A stretch of DNA of 64,000 nucleotides from Symsagittifera roscoffensis (GCF_963678635.1 NC_087069.1:47448276-47512275); one strand, 5' to 3'; positions 21,757-35,352 are shown, counted from the first letter of the stretch. Notes: a model not told the origin generated them from the letters alone. Program-made: numbers and translations.

Positions 21757-22188
21757 ATGAGTATATATCAAGGTACTCGTTTTTGGTACGGATCTTTCAC
21801 AACTTCTTCTCTTGCTATTTTTGATGAACCCCTTGTTTTGTAAACAAATATTTCATTTTACACACTAGAAGTATTTACCAGTACTTCTCTGGATGAAAGC
21901 AGTATCGAGTTTGAATTTGGAACTGATCGTAATCTTTACTTGGATATGCGTGACACCCGCCTCAGATTAAAGCTTCAATTATTTAAGGGAAGTTTGGTTG
22001 ATGCTTTCAAAAAAGAAAAAGCAGTACATAAAGCAAAATTTGTTGATCAGTACCTAAATGCGTTTAAGTCATTATTCATACTTTTTTATCCTAAATCGTC
22101 CAATCAAACTATCAGTTTCATGGTTGTTAGATGTAAATCAGCTTACAATTGCAAAGATAGATACTTTTTCATTTCTGCAATTCATTGA
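21757..22188 (+). pseudogene. Truncated capsid chimera, duplicate with extra stop
   Basis: It duplicates 18978-19409. A TCA to TAA change near 21841 adds a nonsense codon, so only the part after 21940 stays open. Confidence 0.6.
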
Positions 22189-22432
22189 AAGATTTCCTGA
22201 ACTCAGGATCGAGTACATGGGATCTTACCCCTCTGATAAAGTACCTCAACTAACAAAATATTCTTTTGCAATTATTAACTCAGCCCCAAGCAATGATAGA
22301 GGAGAACACTGGATCATGATTGCTCGAATAGATAAAACTTACTAAAAACTGATTCATTGGGTAGAAAGTGATCAGTTTACTCCTTTTTGTCGAAAAAGTA
22401 TCGAAGACTGGTTCCTCGAAAGCTACAAATAA
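22122..22432 (+). pseudogene. Polinton cysteine protease relic, right copy 2
   Basis: It duplicates 19343-19653 with the same internal stop, so that stop predates the tandem duplication. Confidence 0.65.
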
Positions 22433-24296
22433 CTGATAAGTTTTGTGTCTTTACGCAATTTTTTCAGCATTTCTCCTTTTTAAACTCTTCGAGAAGAACT
22501 TGAATAATGTCCATGATGTCGATGTTTTAAGTTTCATAAGTAATTTTATGTAAAAGTGCACTTTTTTTGTAAGTGAATTTTTTGCAGTAAATATACTATA
22601 CGGTGCAGTGAAATGTTTTTATTGATGTATAAAAACTCTTCAAAATCCCAATTTTTTTTGTTACAAAAAAGCATCTTAGCCATTAAACCTTTTGGTTAGA
22701 CACACGGAGAATGATGATGAAATATGGATGTTGTAGTCCCCCAATTGAGAGAAATAATGATACGATAGATAAATTTACGAAAATCGTAACCAACTTCTAG
22801 TAAATTGTATAATCTTCTTAGAAAGTTTACTCTGAGAAAGGTAGAAAAACTATCATAGAAAATATCATACACAAAAAGATTTATCACACTTAATCTTTCT
22901 CAGTGTATACCTTTACCGGGCAGAGCAATTGACAAATTTGGATCAAAATTTTTTTTGGAAATTTCAGAAACTTTAGAAAATTTTTTCGAAGATTAAAGAC
23001 AAAGTGATTAGAGAGAACTGAAATTAACCGTAGCAAGAATTATGACAGAATAAATAAATTTAGGTAAGAATGAGAACTGCATAAAAAACATCTGATTGGA
23101 CTGAACTTGAACTTTTTTTGCATATTTATAACTTAGCTCCAATGAAAAGTCCATGCAGTTTTGATTGGATGTATTGCAATGTTTTAAAGAAAATTAAAGT
23201 TTTGATCTCTCAAGAAAGCAATTCACGCTTACTTAACTCCGTGGGGATAATTTTTTGAAAAAAGATAAAATAATTCATAAAAGTAATAAGTATAGTGGAG
23301 CTGTCATCTTTTCTCTAGATAGCCTGGGGAATAAAAAATTAAAAGGGATATAAAAGTAATCAACCGTGAGGAGCTGTCAAGGTTCCCCTGATATCCCGTA
23401 TAGCGGATTAATTAACATGTCAAAGATAATCACCTTTTGTCAATATTCCCCAGTTAACCTGAGGTAATATAAATAAGATGAAATAAAAATTTGAAAAACT
23501 TTTTTTGAAAGAAAAATTGTTCGGTGATATTTTAGCTTATGAACCCATATTCTAAATCGAAACTCATTTTTTCTCGAAACCTATCATCTGAAATTTACCA
23601 TCCAAATAAAAATGTTCTGATTTTTCATGAATTAAAATTTTTTTCAAGATAAAAATGTACTTGCAAACAACACTTAAGAAAATTTCAAAAAAACTTTCTG
23701 AAACCTACCATCTGAAACATACCATCCAAAATATTTTTTTTCGGTTATTCGAGAAAAAAAATTCAAGGAAAAAATGTATTTGCAAGTAAAACTCAAAAAT
23801 TTTTCAAAAATTTTCTGAAACTTACCATCTGAAACTTACTATACCGGAATTTTGCAGGACAAGATAGCCCTTACATATCACAAATCGTAGAAGTAAGCTA
23901 AGAAACGCAAGCATCGGCAAAATAGAGCTCCAAAACACCCCTTCCCCCACCCCTTGATCGACTCTTTCTTCTACTACTATAGATTTCGATGTTGAGCAGT
24001 TTTTGTTACAAAACCCGTGCTCAAAAATCCATAATTTTTGATGATAAAATAATTTGATTTGGATTATGTATACTACGTATAATGAAACAAATTTTGAACA
24101 AATTTTAATTTTTCATCCATAGCTTACGATGCTGAACAATTTTAAAATTCGTACAAATGATCGAAAAACAAACTGTAAATGAGATATAAGTCGATGCAAC
24201 GTGGGTTTGTTGAGTCATACAACATATAATGAGGCAAGGCAACACTTGAACTAGCCAGATGTTTTTCGAAATCATTTATGATGCTGATTAAGTTTG

Positions 24297-24479
24297 ATGT
24301 TCATGCCTATGGTCAAAAAATCATTATTAAACGCGAGAACTTTTTTGCTCATGATCATTGCCCTACTCATTCCCTCCCCCAGCGTTACTGGTGGGCAAAC
24401 TACTAATACTGAAGATCAAGATAGTCTTTTATTCTTTGAAACAATTTTTGGAACGTTTAGCTTAATGAGTCACTGTTGA
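24297..24479 (+). CDS. Short secreted-type ORF, right-arm copy
   Basis: Sixty codons with a signal-peptide-like start (VKKSLLNARTFLLMIIALLIP) and a tail TTNTEDQDSLLFFE...SHC. It is the counterpart of 7927-8109 and the frame is intact in both arms. An AATAAA polyadenylation signal lies about 100 bases downstream near 24580. I do not recognise the family. Confidence 0.35.
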   Translation: MFMPMVKKSLLNARTFLLMIIALLIPSPSVTGGQTTNTEDQDSLLFFETIFGTFSLMSHC

Positions 24480-24852
24480 TTAGGCTGAAATTTGATCTAT
24501 GTTTTGTGTTACAAAGGCTTCACGAGCGATAATTTTTGGCTCCTAGCCCACTTTGTGAGGTCAGGTGTAGCAAACCCGAAATAAATTTTAAACTATTTCT
24601 CTGTTTTTTGCTTCAAACAGGAAGACGAAACTGACCAGACGTGTGTACGCGCAAGAAAACTAGGTTCTTATAGATTATTGGTGTTTAAAGATGTTTGAAC
24701 GCGTTTGCATTAAAAAAAAATCTTCAAATTTGTCCCTATCTTCCTCTTAATTATTTTTTCAATTACAAAATAATCGAAAAAAAAATAGAAAATGCACAAA
24801 AAATGTACATTTGCTTGTTTTAATAGAAACTATTTCGGCTCAACTCAGTAAG

Positions 24853-25918
24853 TATATATATACTGCAAAAGAATGGGTGTTAATCAAATACATGCGTTTC
24901 ACTGGTCAGAGATGATGGAAAAAAGCTCTACCGTCAGAAGAGTAGTGTAAGTCAGGTTGATTTTGTCTGAAGTTGTGAAGAGAGAAGAATTGTGGTGTCT
25001 TTTTTTATTCCCACAGAAAAGTAATGATCAACTTTGAAAATTATCCTACAGAAATTTTTGAGCCAGAAATAAGCTTTAGATCTTTTTCACTGTAAAACAT
25101 GAAGACTCATTTGATTAAGTTTAGTTGAATTTACTTTAAAATGCCGTTTTCTTCTGTTTCTGTGTTACACTAAACAGTCTTTTTGACTTTGCTCGGATTT
25201 CCATATTATCAAAAAGAAACAATACCACGACCAATTTTTTTATATCAAGTTATCTTAAGTTAACCGGTATCTTTTTTGATATCTTTTGCGTAGCTCGAAA
25301 TCTGCAAGCAAAGAGCATACGATATGTCAATTGTACGCAAAATATGATCGCTAGTCAAGGTTCTTGCAAAATGCATCAAGCAAAATCAAATAAATTGAAT
25401 GCAGAAGCGACAAAAGTATCTAGTCATAATTTCTAGTTTAAAAAATTCCCGTTAACTAGTTCACAGTTAGTAGGGTCCTGATCAATCAGAATTGAAGTTT
25501 GCTTAAATGGAGTTATTATGTGGGTTTCTGACAGATAAAAACTCAAACTGATTTCTGCGTTGCGAGTGCCCTCATGACGTGAAAAAATTTGTGGCCAATA
25601 TTTTTTTCGCGTTTCCTTACAATTGAATTTCACATCTTGATTTTCAGGCATCTCTTGGAGAGTTTCAATTACAAGAAGATCTCCGCCACCGTGATATCTC
25701 GTTCCTCGGTTGAGATTAATCCTTCATGTGATTCATAAACTCGATCGTAGGATCTTTTTGTTTCTCTTATTTGGTTTCATCTTTGATAGACAAAGATGGC
25801 CTTCAAAGATAAAATTGCTGAAGCAATCCGATGTACCAGTAAAATTTTGAATCTCTCCCGCAGGATGTAAGTTGATTTGATTGGCCCATTGCTGCTAATT
25901 CCGTATAAATTGAGTCAC
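24853..25918. other. Right-arm-specific block of about 1.07 kb
   Basis: The left arm reads straight through here (near 7545), so this is an insertion in the right arm or a deletion in the left. It starts in a TATATATA stretch. I see no terminal inverted repeats and no transposase. A 72-codon minus-strand frame (25433-25651) has no recognisable domain. Confidence 0.6.
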
Positions 25919-26344
25919 TCTAGGTGCCTAAAAACTCGATCAGTGTAACATAGACAATTTTAGTCAGCTTTTTTGCAGTCGATGATTTCCGAAAGAAGCT
26001 TTTTTTTCTACAAACACAGCTCTAAAGAACCATCAAAAAACGATAACAAAAGTTTTTCGCCTCGCATTGCAGACTTTCTGAAGCGTCAGAAAAGTTCAAG
26101 TTGCCGTTGATAGACTGCTTTGTTCTTGCCTTTGAAATGCTTTTAGCCAAACTGAATCAGCATCGAAAAATAAATGATTTCAACGTGGTTGGGCAAACAA
26201 ACAAAACCCATGTGGAGCCAGTCTCTTTGATCCACGCCCAACTCAGGGTCCATTTAGCAAATGTTCTTTTCGGCGCTGGTCATTATCCTTGATACACAAT
26301 ACTAGAAACCCTTGAAGTTTAAGAGCTCGTCCATCATTTGATTT

Positions 26345-28690
26345 CAAGTAGATTTCACGATTTGAAAAAAATTTCAATTTCCGAAAAATTGTCTCTGCGT
26401 GGAGGAAAAAAAACTTTTCAAGTTTAAGTCTTATTTCAATATCGAGCGAGTAAAACCACCAAAAAAAATTTCATTTGAGTAATAAAAATTTGGGTGTTAT
26501 TCGGAAAAAATTAGTTTAGGAAACTGTACCAGCTGAAGTTTTTTCTACAATTGCGGCCAAAAAATATTGCAACTGCGTAATTGACTGTTTTCCCCTGATT
26601 AGTTTTGTTGACGGGACAACTTTTCGAATACTCAGACGAACAGACCTACTTACGGATTTAATTATTTTTGAACTGGGTTGATTTGGGACGCTCCCCTTTC
26701 ATAAGATTTTCTTTTAGAAATCACTTCTAGATCTAACAAAAAGCAATTTTGTTCAATTTTTTGCCCACGGGTTACATAGCCAGGAAGAAATCTTCAACTT
26801 TATGTCAAGAGCTTACACAAAAATTTTCACACCTGTAATTAATTGCTGGGGTAATCCTGGAACCCTGTCAGGAAGTCTAAATTTGAAAACTTAACGAAGT
26901 TTGTTTGAACTCCTAGCGTTTCAGAAAATCCAGAAAACGAGCAATTTTTATCAACGCCAACAACTTCAGAGAAAAATTGTTAGCACAAAAAAATGTTTGT
27001 GTATCAGAAACTGCAGTGTAAATTTTTCCACACTAAAGAACCAAAATTCAGAATGATTTTTGAAAAGATGCTTTTATTTCTTTACCAAAATTTGAAAAAA
27101 TTTCTCCAAAGTTTTAGCTAGTCCACTAATTGCAAGTTTCTTCATGGATCATCTATTTAACTTTTCTGACATTTAAGATATTTCCAAAATTTAGGACAAT
27201 TTTTTTTGAATCTCAGAATTCCTGATAAGAATTTAAAGGCACCGGAAACAATCGGGAACTCTTGATAGGATCCCCCACAGAAACTTTAAAATTAAATTTG
27301 TTTACTATTGCAAAAAAGAAAATTGCAAACCAGTAATTGACTGTTTCCCTTAATTATCTTTGTTCACAGGAAATTTTTTCGGATACTCAACCGAACAGAA
27401 TTATTTACGGACTTAATTATTTTAAAACTGGGTTGCTTTGTGACGCTCCCCTCTAACAAGATTTTTAATCAAAAATCACTTCTTTATCTAAAAAACAGAT
27501 TTGTTCAATTTCTTGCCCACGGGTTACATAGCCACGAAAAAATCGTCAACTTCCTATCAGGAACTAAACCAAAAACGTCATTCCTGAAATTAATTGCTGG
27601 GGGTAAACCAGGAACACTGTCAGAAAGCATAAGTTTGAAAAACAAACGATGCTTGTTTGAACTCCTACTGGTAGCTTTTCAGAAAATCTAGAAACGGACA
27701 ATTTTTTCTACGAAAAAAACTTCCAAAAAAAGCGTAAACAAAAAAATTGTATTTGTATAGAAAAATCTGTCTAAATTTTTCCACTAAAGAACCAAAATTC
27801 AAAACGGTTTTTCAGAAGTTGCATTAACTTCTTCAACAATGTGTCAGAAAAAGTTTCTCCTAAGTTTGAGCAAATCTAAATTGTGCAAATTTTAACTTGG
27901 CAAATCATTTTGAATTTTTTTGACACTTAGATATTTGAATTTTTTCAGATACTTTCAATCGGGTCTCTGTTTTTCTTTCTCATTCAGGTTCAAAAGTATA
28001 GTGACGGAAAAATTTAAGATACTGGGATAAAAAAATTAGTTACAAAAAAGAAGCTAAATAACTTAAATTTAAAATAGATCTGATATCATATTAGAGCCGC
28101 TTTAGTCGTGATTTGAAGTACGTTTTACAATTTTCAGAAAAAAGTCCCATAGTCCAGAAAAACATATTTGAAGTTTCTGAAGTATAATCCGATTTCGAGG
28201 GAGTGAAACAAGCGAGTAGGCCTGATAAAGATTACACTTTTTTAATCAATTAAGGGAAGACTTAGTCCACGAAACCTGTCAGGAAAGTTAAGATTAAAAT
28301 TCTTAAACAGCAGTTCTGGAAACCTGCTAGGTAGCTTTTGAGTTAATTCAGGAAAGAGCATTTTTTTAGAAATTTTTCTAACTTTTTTAGTCTCCGCAAA
28401 GCAGTTTTTTGCCGAAACAAAAATTTTCAGAGGAAAGACTAGCAAGCAAAAAACAAATTTGTTTTTAAATGTTATTTAGTCCAGATTAAATTTTTGAAGG
28501 TAAACATATGAAAATTAGAATGCCCGTTTTGTGTGGAATCATCTTTCTTCCTATTTTTTGAAGAGGTAAGATGAAACTCATTTTGATCAGATCAAGAATA
28601 GCTATGATTTTAGAGCAAACTTTTCTACAAATTTGATTACAAATTCATTACAAAAATGTAGATAAACCATTAAAAAACTTTGCAAACTCC
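26345..28690. repeat. Non-coding module, right copy R1
   Basis: This is the reverse complement of about 4000-6240 in the left arm. Landmarks are TAGATTTCACGATT, TTGCCCACGGGTTACATAGCC and GACGCTCCCCTCTAACAAG. Confidence 0.75.
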
Positions 28691-29164
28691 TTGAAAAAAA
28701 ACCCTGGCTTCTATATTTGTTGGTTTCAAGTTAGACCGATTTTTCAATCTGAACAAAAAAAAACAAAAAATTCTCCTTTGACATTAAAAGGTTGATTTTA
28801 CAGAGGTATTTGATAACACAACAGTACTTTGTTCAAAGCACAATTTGAAAAAAGTATTTATCTGTAATTTTTTTGTAAATTTATAAGGCTTCAAAGATTC
28901 CCAATTTGACCAATTTGCTTCAAACCAATTTCGTGCTAATAACGGCTAGTGGAAAACTTATCCATTTCAAAAATCGTTCCAAATACAATTGCAGCGTGCT
29001 TTTTTGATTATTTAGGACTGAATTTAAACAAACAATATCAGCTTGTACTTACATAGCGTGTGAGAGGATGATTTCAAAAAGTAAACACTGCTGGAATGAC
29101 TTTAAAAGGCAGTTTGCTAATTGGAATTGTGGTTGTTTTTCATGTGACTTACCATAAATTACCT

Positions 29165-29415
29165 GTACATGGGAGTCTATCCCTGGGGACAAGCCTGGCC
29201 AGCGTAAACCAAGTCAAAGTTTTGCAGGCACTGCTCAGGCTTTCTTGGAGCGTATTACGAGCCCAGGCCTGCTTTCTTACAAAACCCAATGAAAAACAAC
29301 TTTACACTCTTAGTCTTCTCCGGATAACCCAAATAAACCATTGAAATATTTTGAATTGGCTTTTTCCGTGGCCAAGCCTGGCTCCAGGGATGGCCCCGGG
29401 GAAGGACTCCTATGA
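29165..29415. repeat. GGGGACA-family repeats, head-to-head pair
   Basis: A plus-oriented member (ATCCCTGGGGACAAGCCTGG, 29165-29285) is followed by a minus-oriented one (29290-29415), giving a local inverted arrangement absent from the left arm. Confidence 0.55.
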
Positions 29416-30389
29416 ACGAAGTATCAGTTAAACAAAAATTACACATCTGAGCTAATTATAAATGAACAGCAGAAAACAAAAAAACATGAGAGAACTTTCT
29501 TAGATATCTTCGCGGTGATTATTAAATTCTGTGAGTAGAAAATTCACTGAATCTGATTTCCGTTTTCCATTAACTTTGTTTCGGTTTACTTTCACCAGGC
29601 AATCAACTATGTATAAATACAAACTTTGTCATATGAGCTCCAAAAACAAATGATCACCAATCTTAAACTCTTTTCGCTCCGATGACGGAGAGCTTGGGGA
29701 TGAACTTTGTCTTCCGGTGTGTTTTTTTTTTCAATGAGAAGTCAGGTACTGAATATGGTTTGGTTTTTGTTTTTTGAACCCAAAATGGATTTTATTTCTT
29801 AGAAGACTTATTTCAATAAAAATAAAGAAAACTGAAATTAGCGTTTGAAACAAAAGTTATAGGGAACATAATTGCCTTTTTTTCATTAGAATCTTTTCTG
29901 CCTGTGGTTTGCAGTTCTGTAAAAATTGATTCATTGTAGTTTTTAAGCTGCGTTCTCTTTGTTTTAAGTTTACCCTTTCTGTATTTACTGGGAAGAAAGG
30001 TTTCAGTTTTATTCATTTACTGACTGTTTTACTTTCTATTTACTTACTGTATTAATTTACTTATTTTTTTTGTGTGATTGCTTTTGGTTCTTGATGAAGC
30101 ATGTTTTTGCCATGCCAGTGTTTTCATTAAGAAAAGCTTTTGATATTTTGGTTTTCTAAGTATTTTTGAAGATTGAGAAGCGGAAAGAAGGTATTTTTTT
30201 TTCTAACTCTCCGCTAAATTGTATGTGGCGCGAGGTCGTCCTCGATATGTTCTGATTGTTTGAGGACAAAGCAACAGTAGCCAGTGCTGAATTACTTCCA
30301 AAATTGAATTTTTTTCGGAACCAATATGTCATGAAAACTTTTCTGAAGCTTGCGCAAGTTCACTCAGTGCAAATAATTTCGTAATAGAT

Positions 30390-31900
30390 TTAAAGTTTCG
30401 AAATAGATTTCACGATTCGAAGAAGATTTCAAGTTTTTCCATAATTATGGTCAAAATGTTTTGCAACCGCGTAATTGACTGTTTTCCCCCAGATTATCTT
30501 TGTTCAGACGAGCAGTCCTACTTACGGAGTGAATTATTTTTGAACTGGGTTGATTTGTTCAGCTCCTCTTTAATAAGATTTTTATTTAAAAATCGCTTCT
30601 ATATCAGAAAATTATTTTATTCAATTTCTTGCCCACGAGTAATTTAGCCAGGAAAAAATTTTCAACTTTATGTCAAGAACTTAAGCAAAAAATTATCACT
30701 CCTGTAATTAATTGCTGAGGTAATCCAGGAACCCTGTCAGGAAGTCTAAATTTGAAAAATGAACGAAGTTTGTTTGAACTTCTACTGGGTAGCCTTTCAG
30801 AAACGAGCATTTCTGAATTTCCGACATCTTTAGAAAAAAAAAATGCAACAAATTTTGTTTGTGTATCAGAAACTGAAGTGTAATTTTTTTCACACTAAAA
30901 AACCAAAAGTCAGAATGATTTTTGAAAAGATGCTTCTATTTTTATACCAATGTTCAAAAAAATTTCTCCAAAGTCTAAGCTAGTCCACTCTTTGCAAGTT
31001 TCTTCTTGGAACATCTGTTAAACTTTTCTGACATTTAGGATATTTGCAAAATTTAGGACAATATTTTTTGAATCTCTGTTTTGCTTTGTTATTGCAGGTT
31101 TGCTTAACGTAGATAATGAACATGTCAAGTTTATTAGATGAAAGCTATTTTCAAAAATGTCAAGGAGCTAAACAAATTTCTAGGACTTTTCTCAAGGACA
31201 ATTTTGGTCGTGTCAAGGAAATTTTTGGTTGTGTCCAAGACTTATTAGTCAAGAATTTTTTCTTTGTTGCGCCGAGTTACATAGCCAGAAAACCTCGGAC
31301 TTCCTGATAAGAACTTAAAGGCACCGGAAAAAATCGGAAACTCCTGGTAGGACTCATCCAGGAACCCCCACAGAAACTTTAAAATTAAATTTGTTTACTA
31401 TTGCAAAAAAGAGAATTGAAAACCAGTAATTGACTGTTTCCCTTAATTATCTTTGTTCAAAGGAAACTTTTTCGGATACTCAGCCGAACAGATTTATTTA
31501 CGGATTTAATTATTTTAAAACTGGGTTGCTTTGTGACGCTCCCCTCTAACAAGATTTTAAATCAAAAATCACTTCTTTATCTAAAAAACCAAACAAAACC
31601 CTTTTTTTGCTCAAACAAACATTTTGAGAGGAAAGACTAGCAAGCAAAAAAGAAGTTTGTTTTTCAATGTTCTGTAGTCTAGATTAAATATTTGAAGGTA
31701 AACATACGAAAATTGGAATGTCCGTTTTGTGTGGAACCGTCTTTCCTTCTATTTTTTGAAGTGGTAAGATGTAACTCATTTTGACCAGGTCAAGAGTAGC
31801 TATGATTTTAAGGCAAACTTTTCTACTATTTGATTAGAAATTCATTACAAAATTGTAGATAAACTATTGAAAACTTTGCAAACTCCTCGAAAAACAACCC
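30390..31900. repeat. Non-coding module, right copy R2
   Basis: It has the same order and orientation as R1 but lacks the part equivalent to about 27500-28410, then rejoins at GAGAGGAAAGACTAGCAAGC. Confidence 0.75.
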
Positions 31901-32010
31901 TGGGCTCTTAAAATTCTCCGAGAAAGCCTGAGCAGTGCCTGCAAAACTTTAACTTGGTTTACGCTGACCAAGCTTGTCCCCAGGGATGGACTCCCATGTA
32001 CAGGTAACGT
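31880..32010 (-). repeat. GGGGACA-family dispersed repeat
   Basis: This is the reverse-complement partner of 3845-3995, containing GTCCCCAGGGATGGACTCCC. Confidence 0.6.
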
Positions 32011-32499
32011 GTGGTAAGTCATATGAAAATACAACCACAACCTGGATATTTTTTTTAAATGCCAACTAGCAAATTGTCTTTTAAAGTCATTCCAGCAGTG
32101 TTTACTTTTTGAAATCATCCTCTCACACGCTATGTAAGTACAAGTTGATAATATTCGTTATAATTCAGTCCTAAATAATCAAAATAGCACGCTCCAATTT
32201 TATTTGGAACGATTTTTGAAATGGATAAGTTTTCCACTAACCGTTATTAGCACGAAATTTGTTTGAAGCATATTGGTCAAATCGGAAATCACAGATAAAT
32301 TGCAAGCAAATCACTTTACAAGAAAATCACAGATAAATACTTTTTCAAAATTGTGCTTGTAACAAAGTACTGTTGTGTTATCAAATATACATGTAAAATC
32401 AACCTTTTAATGTCAATGGAGTTTCTTTTTTATTTTTTTTTGTTCAGATTGGAAAATCGGTCTAGTTTGAAACCAACAAACATAGAAGCCAGCCTGCTT

Positions 32500-32645
32500 C
32501 CTTGCAAAATTCATTGAAAAACAACTTTGGAATCTTAGTCTTCTCCAGATAACCCAAGGAAATATTTGAAAGATTTTGAATTGGCTGTTTCCGTGGCCAG
32601 CCTTGGCTCCAGGGATGTCCCCTGGGAAGGATTTCTAAAAACAAA
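32500..32645 (-). repeat. GGGGACA-family dispersed repeat
   Basis: This is the reverse-complement partner of 3225-3400, containing GGCTCCAGGGATGTCCCC. Confidence 0.6.
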
Positions 32646-32919
32646 GTCCCAATTATACAAAAAACACACCACTGAGCTTTTTTTAAATGCACAGCAGAAA
32701 GCAAAAAATATTTATAAGAAAAGTGTCACTGGTTTTAAAAATGCTGCTTCAACCTAATTTTATATTTGTTTTTCTATATATGCATTTGGTTCTTGATGAA
32801 GTAAGTTTTTTTCATGTCAGCATATTCAATAATTTTTCGTAGGTTGAATTAAAGCAATACAATTATTGATTTCGTTAAAAAACTATCTAAATTTTTTTCG
32901 AGAGCTTAAATTCGAGAAA

Positions 32920-33784
32920 ATGTTTACACGTCTGAGAAAAAAAGCTACCAGACTATTCAAAGGTTGTTATGCACGTAATGTAACAATTCTCCCTTTTGTC
33001 TTTTTTGTCTTATTCCACCAAGCGTTTTAGTCGTTTGCCAATACTATATTCTTGGTCTTACATCAGATTTATACAATATTTTTGGTCTTTGCGTTCCAAG
33101 TGTTGTAATTTGTACACCATTTATAATGGGAACTATTCAACTATTCTTTTGTGTTCTGTGTTTGGATGGATTGGTGCAACTTTTGGTGGAAACAAAACAA
33201 TTGCACGTACTTTTAGCGTTATCCAGGCGCTTGAGGTAGCGTTCGAGATTGATTTAATGTTTTGGTTCATACAGCACAAGTTTGACTTCAATCACAAAAA
33301 AGTCGAGAAATGGTTGATTGATACCATGTCCTGGCTGCTCACTTCGTGGAGTATGCATCAGATTCGACATGACTGTTGCGGTGCAAACAACTACACGGGT
33401 TGGTCGGAAAATGGCGATCTGAATTTACCGCAGTCGTGTTACAAGCCCGAACTTCCCGATTGCGCCCGAAACCGCTCTATATTTTCAATCTATTGCGGGT
33501 GTTGCGGGCGTCGCTGTTGCGGGCTTCATTGCAATTTAGACAACATTAATGATCAAGTCTACGAAGTGGGCTGTCAAACTTCTGTGGCTTCGGTAATGCA
33601 GGACTATAAATATACAGTAATATATGCTGGATTAATTGTGAAATCAATCCAGCTCCTATTTTTTGGGGTTTTGTATTCTTTTTTTTTATATAACAAGAAC
33701 AAAACAAAAAAGAAAAGAGCACGGATCCGTACATTTTTCCATGGCTGGTGTTGGTTTTCCTGCATGCTTCTAACTGCTTACTGA
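32920..33784 (+). pseudogene. Tetraspanin-like gene A, right-arm copy, two frame breaks
   Basis: The ATG at 32920 gives the same basic start as the left copy. Loss of one T in a T run near 32990 shifts the first membrane segment out of frame, and the break near 33140 shared with the left copy is also present. From FGWIGATFGGNKT on, the frame is open. It holds the third membrane segment, the loop with DCCG (about 33370), PQSCYKPELPDC, the cysteine-dense GCCGRRCCGLHC, and the fourth segment (VIYAGLIVKSIQLLFFGVLY), followed by a basic tail (NKNKTKKKR). The last part, from 33587, belongs to the 1.77-kb tandem duplication. Confidence 0.78.
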
Positions 33785-35352
33785 TTTTTTTCACACTGTT
33801 CTGCGTTCGTACTTCATCATACTTTACGCCAATATAATTTTAAAAAACGAGGAGGTCTTAGACATAAAATTTGAAGTCGTACACTTTCGATTGATTGAAG
33901 GTGTCCTTTTTTTCTGTCTTACTAATTTTTAACTGGTGTGTTATTTAATCCAGGTAATTCCCTTTTATCCAAGATATCAAACATATAGTGGTTGAAATTA
34001 GATTTATCGCCTGTATTGTGCCACTGATTTTCAGTTTTTTGGTGTATACAGCAGTTGCTCTGGTTTTTTGATGCTTTATTTGTGGAAAAATCTGAGTGGA
34101 AATCGTATTGACATAATTCCAGCATGCAGATGTTATAGCTCATCAAATTGCTTTGGTAATTTTTTTTATCTGAAACGCGGAATTTATTTTGAGGATACAG
34201 TCAAAGGCTGGCTCAATGAGTCAATAAAAAATTACAGAGAAAATCACGGGAGTGTTTGGGATATTTTTCAACATAAGTTTGGGTGCTGTGGAATCAAAAG
34301 TTTTACGGAGTGGTGCAACGTTACAGGACTGATTCCATCATTGAGTCGCAAACCTGATTTCCCATATTGTGATGTCTTAGGCGAAGGCACACATGTTATT
34401 TTTGATGCATGGTGTCAGACGGCAGTTGTGTCAAAAATTGAGGAAGGCTTGACTGGTATTCTCTATTCTTGCTATTTTCCAGTTTTTTGTTTTTTTCTGG
34501 AGATGGCACGGAAGCAGAAAAGAGACAACTAGTCTAACTAAACGTCAGATGAAATGTCAAAAAAATGACGACTTTACATGTTCTCAAATCAAGAAAAATA
34601 CGCACAGGAACATACGCAAAAGCTAAACCTGATTGTAGAAAAGTAACAAAAACTGTTGCATTGTAGACCATGCATGCAGTAAAAGGAAAAAACTGACAAG
34701 GCCTATAGATTTTTTATCTGGTATTTTTTTAAATTTACCAAAATGTAAAAAGTTTGTTCAAATAGTTCTCCTTTGCAGGTTCTCGACTTCACAATTGGTT
34801 GAAGGTTTAATCATTCAAAAATTTTTTCGGACAAGTTCAGCTCTCCGAGTCTCAGATCTAGCTCTAATAAAAACATGTTACTGCTAAAAAACTAGGCGGA
34901 ACATTGTTCATGGTGATTAAACAAATTAAACTAAATTGATGATCAAACCTTGAACCGTGACTGAAATAGTGTTGCAAAAGGTTATGAAGAACGTCCAAAA
35001 ATTTCCCCTATGGAGTTGAATACACAACATCAGCCAGATAGGGTCAAATAATGCATTTTGTCTAGATATCTACTGTTAGTTCAACTTTTGGCTGGCTTCG
35101 AGAGAACTTAGTACCTCAAAACAATATGATAGGGAAGAAGCTGAACAATCCCAAAAAGTATTTTGTAAACTCTTTTTATAAATTTTTGGTTCAGCGTTTC
35201 AGATAAAAAAGTACCAAAGCGATGACCCCGCGTGCAGAGAACGGATTTGTTACTAACGACTTATTAAAATGCAACCAGCTGAAAAACAAATAAATATTGA
35301 GTTCAATGGTTTTGAAATTTTATAGCCTATTTTTATTTTACGTTTGACACTG
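33587..35352 (+). repeat. 1.77-kb tandem duplication, copy 1
   Basis: It covers the tetraspanin A end, tetraspanin B and downstream DNA. Copy 2 follows at an offset of 1766 bases. Both junction sequences share TGGCT, suggesting microhomology. Confidence 0.9.
33868..34532 (+). pseudogene. Tetraspanin-like gene B, right copy 1, frameshifted
   Basis: It starts with the KFEVVHFRLIEGV membrane segment, followed by RFIACIVPLIFSFLVYTAVALV. One T is missing in the T run near 34065, so the loop lies in a different frame (34068-34532). That frame holds YFEDTVKGWLNESI, the intact FGCCGIKSFTEW motif, SRKPDFPYCDV and the final hydrophobic segment YSCYFPVFCFFLEM. A stop after the first segment (GTGTTATTTAA) is shared in position with copy 2. 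Confidence 0.7.

Larger units (their letters stand above)
21496..24274 (+). repeat. 2.78-kb tandem duplication, copy 2
   Basis: This is a near-identical copy of 18717-21495. The junction at about 21495 joins ...CGAAATC to AGTTGTTCTC. Copy 2, not copy 1, continues into the sequence shared with the left arm (TTTATGATGCTGATT). Confidence 0.95.
25919..32919. other. No gene; duplicated non-coding modules
   Basis: This is the right-arm counterpart of 2938-7570, expanded by duplication. Open frames are short, start mostly at non-ATG codons and are not conserved between copies. The sub-repeats are listed separately. Confidence 0.7.
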
